This document shows, piece by piece, positions 57,941-64,000 of a stretch of 64,000 nt of DNA; positions within the stretch are counted from its first letter, which is position 1, and each line of letters opens with the position of its first letter. The stretch comes from an uncultured Opitutaceae bacterium. GTDB lineage: Bacteria > Verrucomicrobiota > Verrucomicrobiia > Opitutales > Opitutaceae. The notes below the pieces were generated by a model, which saw nothing but the letters and a program-made list of their open reading frames with translations, was not told the DNA's origin and did not search any database. Location: contig OX638348.1 in assembly GCA_951813085.1 (NCBI GenBank), forward strand, positions 4,674,501-4,738,500. The letters run 5' to 3'. A program made the translations under genes and the position numbers.

Positions 57941-60900
57941 ATGACCCCCTGTGAAATGCGCCCCCCGATGCCTCGTTTAGCGAGTCTATGGAACGCATTC
58001 GCTAGCGCGGCGCTTTTAGGAGCGAGCTTCGTTTCCGCAGTTGAAGAACGCGTCGATTTCAATCGAGATATTCGACCCATCATTTCGGACAAGTGCTTTC
58101 ATTGCCACGGTCCAGATGCAGACAACCAGAAGTCGGATTTCCGGTTGGATACGCGAGAAAACGCCATTGCCGATCTCGGGGGCGTATTTGGGATCGTTCC
58201 GGGAAACCTGGAAGAGAGCGATTTGCATTGGCGTATCTGGGAGGACTTCGAGGAAGACCTGATGCCTCCGATTCGCTCGAAACTGTCGCTGTCGGACGAG
58301 GAGAAGAAGATGCTGGACCGTTGGATCGAGCAGGGCGCTCCCTACGACACCCATTGGTCGTTCAAGCCGATCGAATCTCCCGAATTGCCCACATTGTCCT
58401 CCCAGAACAAGGCCTGGGCTGCGAACGAAATCGATCACTTCGTCGCCGCTCGGCTAGAGCAGGAAGGACTGGCTCCTTCCAAAATCGCTAACAAGGAAAC
58501 GCTCATTCGGCGCGCTACCTTGGATCTTACCGGATTGCCTCCGACGATCGAGGAAGTGGACTCCTTTTTGGCGGACGAGGGTCCGGGCGCCTGGGAGCGC
58601 GTGGTCGATCGCTTGCTACGTTCGCCTCGGTACGGAGAGCGCATGGCATTGGTTTGGCTTGATGCAGCCCGCTACGCCGATTCCGGCGGCTACCAGAACG
58701 ACATCCTGCGAAGCCAGTGGCCTTGGCGGGATTGGGTGATCGATGCGTATAACGCCAACATGCCCTTCGATCAATTCACTCTAGAGCAGCTTGCGGGCGA
58801 CCTGTTGGATGCACCCACCGAATCGCAAATTTTGGCGACGGCGTTCAATCGGAATCACCGAATAAACAACGAAGGCGGAATCATTCCGGAAGAGTACCTT
58901 GCGGAATACGTCGCTGACCGAGTGGAGACGACGTCGACTGTCTGGCTGGGATTGACTATGGGGTGCGCGCGGTGCCACGACCACAAGTACGATCCGCTCT
59001 CGCAGAAGGATTTCTATCGGATGTTCGCCTTCTTCAACAATATCCCCGAGAAGGGAAAGGACGGAAACATCGCTCCGCAGCCGAATATGGCGGTATATCA
59101 CGGCGCGGCTCAGTCGGAGCACGATGCGTTGAAAGAACGGGTCGCCGCGGTGACTGCGGAAACGAATGCCCTACGAAGCCAAAGCGAAGGGGAGTTCGCC
59201 GTGTGGTTGCAAGGGGAGCGAGCGGACCAAAAGGAACGACTGAAAGCCCTAGAGGAAATCGGTCCTGCAGCAATTCACGTTCCGTTCGATTCGCAAGATA
59301 AGAGCGCGGCTCCAGATTTGAGAAAGCCAGGACGAAAGGCGGACCTGAACGATCGGAGCAAACGCTACAAGTTTTTGGCAGACTCGAAGTATGGGAAGGG
59401 TCTTAAAATCAACCTATCGACCTACGGCCGAATCCTGAGGCCTCATGGCGGAGAATTTCGGTCCGACCAGGCGCGTTCCTGGATCGTTAATCTGCGCACG
59501 CCTAGGAGCTTTGCGGGATCTGAAGGTCCAATCCTATCTCTCGTAGAACCCGATTCCGTCTACGGTTATCGATTGATGCTCGAAGAAACGGGTGATTCCG
59601 ACGCCTTTCGCGTTTCCTTTCAAATGATCAATGACGGGGGAGAAAAAAGTGGAATTGAAGTGGTATCGGGCACGGTCGTTCCAAAAAATGATTGGGTGAG
59701 ACTGGGCGTTACCTGGGACGGAAGCGGAAATGCGGCGGGTATAAGGCTCTATATGGATGGTCGTATCCTAGATATCGATACGCTTCTTGACAACTTGGGT
59801 GACACCATCCGTTCATCGGTTGGGCTCATTGTAGGAGTGCGCAACGTTAAAGATGCCGAAGAGCAATTGCGGGACGCCACGCTCCGGAACGGAATCATTG
59901 ACGATCTTCAGGTATTCGATAAGGAGCTCGGTCCGACCGAAGTCGCTCTGATTAGCCAGACGGATCCTCTATATGCGTCGCTGATTGAATTGAATGAATC
60001 CGCTCGGGATTCGTTGATGGGGATTTGGCTCGAAAATACGCCTCAAGCGAAGTCGCTGGCAAAGCGTCAAAAGGACAGGGAAGCGGAGTTGGCCGCATTT
60101 GAGCGCGAGCATGTCATCCGGGTGAGCATTATGGAGGAAATGGATACGCCACGCGATACCTATCTCCTCAGTCGTGGCGCCTATGACCAGCCCGATATGA
60201 GCGAAACGCTGGATCCCGATGTACCGGGAGCGCTTCCTGCGATGGATGACAACTATCCGAAAAACAGGCTCGGGCTGGCCCAGTGGATCGTGTCTCCCAG
60301 CAACCCGCTAACCGCCCGAGTGGCCGTTAATCGGTATTGGCAAATGTACTTCGGGAATGGCTTGGTAAAGACGCCCGAAGATTTTGGATCGCAAGGAGCA
60401 AACCCGAGCCACCCGCAATTGCTCGATTGGCTCGCAAGCGCTTTCCAAGAGAGTGGATGGGATGTCAAAGGAATGCAGAAACGTATCCTGATGAGCGCTA
60501 CCTACCGTCAATCATCCCGTGTGACACCTGATGCGCTCGAAGTGGATCCAGAGAATCGACTGCTCGCCCGAGGTCCTCGAATTCGGCTCTATGGGCATGC
60601 CTTGAGGGATCAAGCCTTGGCGGTATCTGGGCTGATGGCGGAGAGGCGAGGGGGTCCTTCCGTGATGCCCTACCAGCCTGAAGGACTTTGGGAAGAAGTG
60701 AGCGCCAAAGGCTATAAGTACGTCGTTGGCTCTGGCTCGGACCTTTACCGTCGCAGCCTGTATACCTTCTGGAGACGTACCGTGCCGCCGCCTTCGATGA
60801 TGAACTTCGACAGCTCCGCCCGCGAAGTTTGCTCGGTCTCCTTCAATGCGACCAATACGCCGCTGCAAGCCCTGAACTTGATGAACGATCCCCAGTTTAT

Positions 60901-61204
60901 TGAAGCCGCTCGAATGCTGGGGCAGCGCATGATTCTGGAGGGAGGGGACTCGCCCATGGATAGAATTCGCTTCGGACATCGCCTCGTTCTCGCTCGTTCA
61001 CCTGGAAAGGAGACGCTCGATAGGTTGGAGTCCAGTTATTCTGAATACCTGGAATACTATCGAAAAGCGTCGCAGGACGCAGTGGACCTCATCTCAATGG
61101 GCGCCTCGAATCCAGATCCCGAGATCGAGCCCTCTGAACTGGCGGCCATGACAATGATCGCTAACGTATTCCTAAACCTCGACGAAACCGTAACCAAGCA
61201 ATAG
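57941..61204 (+). CDS. Exported PSCyt1-DUF1549-LamG-DUF1553 protein
   Basis: 1087 aa from the ATG at 57941, which has GAGGAG ten bases upstream; an ATG at 57893 overlaps the previous gene. Export segment, then cytochrome motif CFHCHG (residues about 47-51), DUF1549 (ending [21 protein letters not shown]), a LamG/concanavalin-like insert (about 440-650; [24 protein letters not shown]), and DUF1553 (about 775-1075; [38 protein letters not shown]). It is eight bases from the end of the DUF1592-type gene and three from the next DUF1501 gene, so all belong to one operon. LamG suggests glycan binding; catalysis is unknown. Confidence 0.88.
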   Translation: MTPCEMRPPMPRLASLWNAFASAALLGASFVSAVEERVDFNRDIRPIISDKCFHCHGPDADNQKSDFRLDTRENAIADLGGVFGIVPGNLEESDLHWRIWEDFEEDLMPPIRSKLSLSDEEKKMLDRWIEQGAPYDTHWSFKPIESPELPTLSSQNKAWAANEIDHFVAARLEQEGLAPSKIANKETLIRRATLDLTGLPPTIEEVDSFLADEGPGAWERVVDRLLRSPRYGERMALVWLDAARYADSGGYQNDILRSQWPWRDWVIDAYNANMPFDQFTLEQLAGDLLDAPTESQILATAFNRNHRINNEGGIIPEEYLAEYVADRVETTSTVWLGLTMGCARCHDHKYDPLSQKDFYRMFAFFNNIPEKGKDGNIAPQPNMAVYHGAAQSEHDALKERVAAVTAETNALRSQSEGEFAVWLQGERADQKERLKALEEIGPAAIHVPFDSQDKSAAPDLRKPGRKADLNDRSKRYKFLADSKYGKGLKINLSTYGRILRPHGGEFRSDQARSWIVNLRTPRSFAGSEGPILSLVEPDSVYGYRLMLEETGDSDAFRVSFQMINDGGEKSGIEVVSGTVVPKNDWVRLGVTWDGSGNAAGIRLYMDGRILDIDTLLDNLGDTIRSSVGLIVGVRNVKDAEEQLRDATLRNGIIDDLQVFDKELGPTEVALISQTDPLYASLIELNESARDSLMGIWLENTPQAKSLAKRQKDREAELAAFEREHVIRVSIMEEMDTPRDTYLLSRGAYDQPDMSETLDPDVPGALPAMDDNYPKNRLGLAQWIVSPSNPLTARVAVNRYWQMYFGNGLVKTPEDFGSQGANPSHPQLLDWLASAFQESGWDVKGMQKRILMSATYRQSSRVTPDALEVDPENRLLARGPRIRLYGHALRDQALAVSGLMAERRGGPSVMPYQPEGLWEEVSAKGYKYVVGSGSDLYRRSLYTFWRRTVPPPSMMNFDSSAREVCSVSFNATNTPLQALNLMNDPQFIEAARMLGQRMILEGGDSPMDRIRFGHRLVLARSPGKETLDRLESSYSEYLEYYRKASQDAVDLISMGASNPDPEIEPSELAAMTMIANVFLNLDETVTKQ

Positions 61205-61207
61205 GCC

Positions 61208-62653
61208 ATGAATCCGCTACTTGAATCGCAGCTTTTGATGAATCGCCGGCAGTTCTTTGGCCGCGCGGCGACCGGGATTGGCTCGGCAGCGTTAGCATCG
61301 GTTCTGGGCAAAGACCTCTTGGGGGCCAGCGGAGGCGTGTCGGGCTCATTCCCGAATTTCCCGCCCAAGGCGCAACGTATCATCTATCTTTTTCAGTCAG
61401 GAGCGCCCTCTCAAATGGATCTCTTCGACTGGAAGCCCAAGATGGCCCAGCAATTCGATGTAGACCTGCCCGATTCCATCCGCCAGGGACAGCGCTTGAC
61501 CGGCATGACCTCGGGTCAGAAGCGATTTCCCGTCGCGCCGACGATCTTCGATTTCAAGCAACATGGAGCGAGCGGAGCATGGGTGAGCGATCTGCTGCCT
61601 AATATCGCCCGCATTTCCGACAAGCTTTGCTTCATCAAGTCGATGTATACCGAAGCGATCAACCACGATCCCGCCATCACGTTTTTCCAGACCGGATCCC
61701 AGATAGCCGGTCGGCCATCGATCGGGGCCTGGCTATCATATGGCCTAGGGAGCATGAATAAGGATCTACCCGATTTCGTGGCTATGCTGTCTTTAGGAAG
61801 CGGTCGACCGGGTGGACAGCCGCTATACGATCGCCTCTGGGGTAGTGGATTTTTGCCTACAGTACATCAAGGGGTGAAATTCAGAGGAGTCGGCGATCCG
61901 GTCTTGTACATCAACGATCCGAAAGGAATGGATCGCTCAATGCGTCGGCGCATGCTCGATGATGTCAACGCGTTGAACCAGCAGCAATTCGAGGAATTTG
62001 GGGATCCCGAGATAGCTACGCGAATCGTCCAGTATGAGCTCGCTTATCGCATGCAGTCATCCGTGCCGGAATTGACCCAGCTTGACGACGAGCCGGAGCA
62101 GACCTTTGAGGCCTATGGTCCGGATTCCAGACGCAAAGGAAGCTATGCCCAGAATTGCATCCTTGCCCGGCGATTGATTGAGCGCGACGTGAGATTTGTA
62201 CAGCTATTTCACATGGGCTGGGACCAGCACAAGACGTTGCCCAAGCAAATAAAGGGGCAGTGCTACGATACGGATCAACCTACCGCTGCGTTGATCGAGG
62301 ATTTGGAGCAACGCGGCCTGCTGGAGGACACGCTCGTAATTTGGGGCGGAGAATTCGGTCGGACAATCTATAGCCAAGGGACCCTGACGGAGACCAACTA
62401 CGGGCGCGATCATCATCCGCGCTGCTTTACGATCTTCATGGCCGGAGCGGGTGTAAAGCCGGGGATGACCTATGGGGCGACAGATGACTTTTGCTATAAT
62501 ATCACCGAGAACCCCGTCCATGTGCACGATCTGCATGCGACCATCCTACATATGCTTGGCATTGATCACGAACGGCTCACTTACAAATTCCAAGGGCGAC
62601 GCTTTCGCCTAACGGATGTGCATGGCCACGTGGTGAAAGGCATTCTTTCCTAG
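61208..62653 (+). CDS. DUF1501 family protein, Tat-exported
   Basis: 481 aa. A twin-arginine signal (NRRQFFGRAATGIGSAALASVLG) is followed by the DUF1501 core: IYLFQSGAPSQMDLFDWKPKM, LPNIARISDKLCFIKSMYTEAINHDPAITFFQTGSQ, CILARRLIERDVRFVQLFHMGWDQH, VIWGGEFGRTIYSQG, GRDHHPRCFTIFMAGAGVKPG and LGIDHERLTYKFQGRRFRLTDVHGHVVKGIL. It is the partner of the preceding DUF1549-LamG-DUF1553 protein (3 bp gap), repeating the pair at 45.4-49.7 kb. The start of the next gene lies at its stop. Confidence 0.88.
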   Translation: MNPLLESQLLMNRRQFFGRAATGIGSAALASVLGKDLLGASGGVSGSFPNFPPKAQRIIYLFQSGAPSQMDLFDWKPKMAQQFDVDLPDSIRQGQRLTGMTSGQKRFPVAPTIFDFKQHGASGAWVSDLLPNIARISDKLCFIKSMYTEAINHDPAITFFQTGSQIAGRPSIGAWLSYGLGSMNKDLPDFVAMLSLGSGRPGGQPLYDRLWGSGFLPTVHQGVKFRGVGDPVLYINDPKGMDRSMRRRMLDDVNALNQQQFEEFGDPEIATRIVQYELAYRMQSSVPELTQLDDEPEQTFEAYGPDSRRKGSYAQNCILARRLIERDVRFVQLFHMGWDQHKTLPKQIKGQCYDTDQPTAALIEDLEQRGLLEDTLVIWGGEFGRTIYSQGTLTETNYGRDHHPRCFTIFMAGAGVKPGMTYGATDDFCYNITENPVHVHDLHATILHMLGIDHERLTYKFQGRRFRLTDVHGHVVKGILS

Positions 62654-62667
62654 TGAACTATCAAGCT

Positions 62668-63753
62668 ATGAATATCGTATACAAAATTTGGGTATTTACT
62701 GGCGCCCTGACCTGCCTAATTGGGCTAGGCGCGCTTGAAGCAGCGAACGATTTTCTATACGTGGCGCTGTCCGGCGAGAATCGCATTGCGGTCTATCGAC
62801 AAGACGAAAGAGACGGTTCACTAGAGCGCGCTTCCGACATTGAAACAAGCGCCTCTCCTAAGTCGCTGGGTATCGCTCCGAACAAAGACTACCTGTTCGT
62901 CTCGTTGGCGGGCGATGGAGAGATCGCGGGATTCCGGATCGATCCTGAAACCGGTGAGGGCTCCCTAACTAGCCAAGTGAGTACAGGGTCGCATGCGTCC
63001 TTTATTGAAATGGATGCATCGGGATCGTATTTGCTTTCTTCTTACTATTCGTTGGGGAAAATACAGATCCATCGATTTGATGGGGGCAGGCTTTCTGAAT
63101 CTCCTTTGCAAGACGTTGCGACTGACGAGCGTACGCATTCAATCATTCTCGATCCTTCCAATCGATATGCGTTCGTTTCCCATACGAGACCGGACGCGAT
63201 TCATCAATTCTTGTTCGATTCCCGTTTGGGACACGTAAAAGAAAATCCGATTCCCTTGCTTCAACGAGCGAATGAAACGGGGCCACGACACTTGCGATTT
63301 GATACGAACGGAAAATATGGTTACGGAAGCGATGAGCAGGGCAGCGCCATAACCGTTTATCGCTTAAACTCTGCGAATGGGCAGTTGTCGAATATTCAGG
63401 CGCTCTCGTCCTTGCCCGATGGGTATGACGCCAGCAATTCGACATCCGATGTTCGGATTCATCCTAGCGGTCGATACGTCTACATCGTCAATCGAGGGCA
63501 CGACACCATCGCGGCCTACGCGATCGACCCGGATAGTGGTCGCGTGAGTTTCATCGATTGGGTTCACTGCGAAGCGAATACGCGGTCCATCGACTTCTCG
63601 GATGATGGAAAATTCCTCTACGGCGCCGGTAGCCGATCGCACAAGCTTGCGATCTATAGCGTCGATGCGGAGAATGGGAGCTTGAGGCAGATTGAGACAC
63701 TCGATGTGGGGAAGACGCCGTGGTGGACTCTGTTCGTATCTCACGATAACTGA
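62668..63753 (+). CDS. Exported lactonase-family beta-propeller (6-phosphogluconolactonase-like)
   Basis: 361 aa from the ATG at 62668; a GTG at 62653 overlapping the previous stop is possible. A signal segment (about 3-22) precedes a seven-blade propeller of the Pgl/YbhE type: FLYVALSGENRIAVYRQDE, YLFVSLAGDGEIAGFRIDPETGEG, SNRYAFVSHTRPDAIHQFLFDS, GPRHLRFDTNGKYGYGSDEQGSAITVYRL and SGRYVYIVNRGHDTIAAYAIDPDSG. Cytoplasmic members hydrolyse 6-phosphogluconolactone; an exported one more likely acts on another lactone, for example one released by periplasmic sugar oxidation. Downstream of the DUF1501 gene in the same operon. Confidence 0.8.
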   Translation: MNIVYKIWVFTGALTCLIGLGALEAANDFLYVALSGENRIAVYRQDERDGSLERASDIETSASPKSLGIAPNKDYLFVSLAGDGEIAGFRIDPETGEGSLTSQVSTGSHASFIEMDASGSYLLSSYYSLGKIQIHRFDGGRLSESPLQDVATDERTHSIILDPSNRYAFVSHTRPDAIHQFLFDSRLGHVKENPIPLLQRANETGPRHLRFDTNGKYGYGSDEQGSAITVYRLNSANGQLSNIQALSSLPDGYDASNSTSDVRIHPSGRYVYIVNRGHDTIAAYAIDPDSGRVSFIDWVHCEANTRSIDFSDDGKFLYGAGSRSHKLAIYSVDAENGSLRQIETLDVGKTPWWTLFVSHDN

Positions 63754-63794
63754 TGTAACTATCGCAAGGAGCTATGGAGTAATGCTAACAAGAA

Positions 63795-64000
63795 ATGCCT
63801 GAAAACTCCAAAGAGCCCCGCTTGCCTGATGATCGATTCATCACCGCATTCACCGAGTCGCAATCTGCCTTGCGTGGGTTTTGCGCGGCATCGATCGGGA
63901 ACTCAGAAGATAGCCGGGACGTATTTCAGAAAGTGTGCCTGGCGCTATGGAAGAAGGTTGGTGATTGGGATCCAGATACCTCCTTCTTGAAATGGCCTTC
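63795..64000 (+). CDS. ECF-type sigma-70 factor, 3'-partial
   Basis: Only the first 68 or so residues are inside the window. They include DDRFITAFTESQSALRGFCAASIGNSEDSRDVFQKVCLALWKKVGDWDP, the region 2 pattern of ECF sigma factors found in Rhodopirellula-like and verrucomicrobial genomes. The start is the ATG at 63795; an ATG at 63782 stops after six codons. It probably heads a new operon with an anti-sigma factor beyond the edge and may control DUF1549/DUF1501 genes, as is usual in PVC bacteria, but that is not visible here. Confidence 0.85.
   Translation, partial: MPENSKEPRLPDDRFITAFTESQSALRGFCAASIGNSEDSRDVFQKVCLALWKKVGDWDPDTSFLKWP

Noticed and set aside
1-64000. CRISPR arrays, tRNA or rRNA genes, phage or plasmid genes, complete insertion sequences
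   Set aside because: Looked for and not seen: no regular repeat-spacer pattern, no cloverleaf sequence in the gaps, and no transposase, integrase or phage structural protein.

Overview
The window reads as chromosomal DNA from a marine-type Verrucomicrobia (PVC superphylum), probably near the Opitutales/Puniceicoccales. The signs are PVC-type dehydrogenase/haem proteins, DUF1549/DUF1553, DUF1501, DUF1552 and DUF1592-family proteins, six Cys-type sulfatases (five intact), a DUF1080 protein, a GxxExxY protein, a PAS-AraC regulator and, at the right edge, the start of an ECF sigma factor. Taxonomy and family names rest on remembered motifs and architectures; no search was run.

Layout. 1-9.0 kb: a frameshifted PVC haem dehydrogenase, an FG-GAP protein, shikimate dehydrogenase, an SGNH hydrolase, and a large fusion of an SGNH-like domain, a PVC propeller and a blue-copper domain. 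9.1-17.2 kb: an esterase, purC, three sulfatases and a DUF1080 protein. 17.3-26.1 kb: a lipoprotein next to a remnant of a PQQ-propeller gene, then a minus-strand sugar catabolic cluster. The cluster is a PAS-AraC regulator, an SDR with a degenerate aldolase domain, dhaK, dhaL and an LsrF-like aldolase, with two xylose-isomerase-like TIM barrels upstream. A GxxExxY gene between inverted repeats interrupts it. 26.3-31.2 kb: a SLOG-SLATT membrane protein coupled to an exported haem protein, divergent from a broken channel/TrkA-N/RyR gene; this looks like a nucleotide-signalled conflict module. 31.2-45.3 kb: a sulfatase, an esterase, a Gfo/Idh/MocA oxidoreductase, full-length purL, a small propeller, glcDEF and another sulfatase. 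45.4-52.5 kb: a DUF1549/DUF1553 + DUF1501 pair, a sulfatase pseudogene and an aldo/keto reductase. 52.7-63.8 kb: an exported galactonate-dehydratase-like protein, then a tight run of DUF1552, DUF1592-type, DUF1549-LamG-DUF1553, DUF1501 and lactonase genes, ending at the sigma factor.

Functionally, most of the window looks built for degrading sulfated or unusual carbohydrates outside the cytoplasm (sulfatases, esterases, SGNH hydrolases, exported cytochromes). Sugar conversion follows inside (isomerase, kinase and aldolase genes; glycolate oxidase). Purine and shikimate housekeeping genes are interspersed. Four frameshifts in three genes all fall in short homopolymers, so some may be sequencing errors. 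Two of those genes also carry a nonsense codon, which points to real decay.
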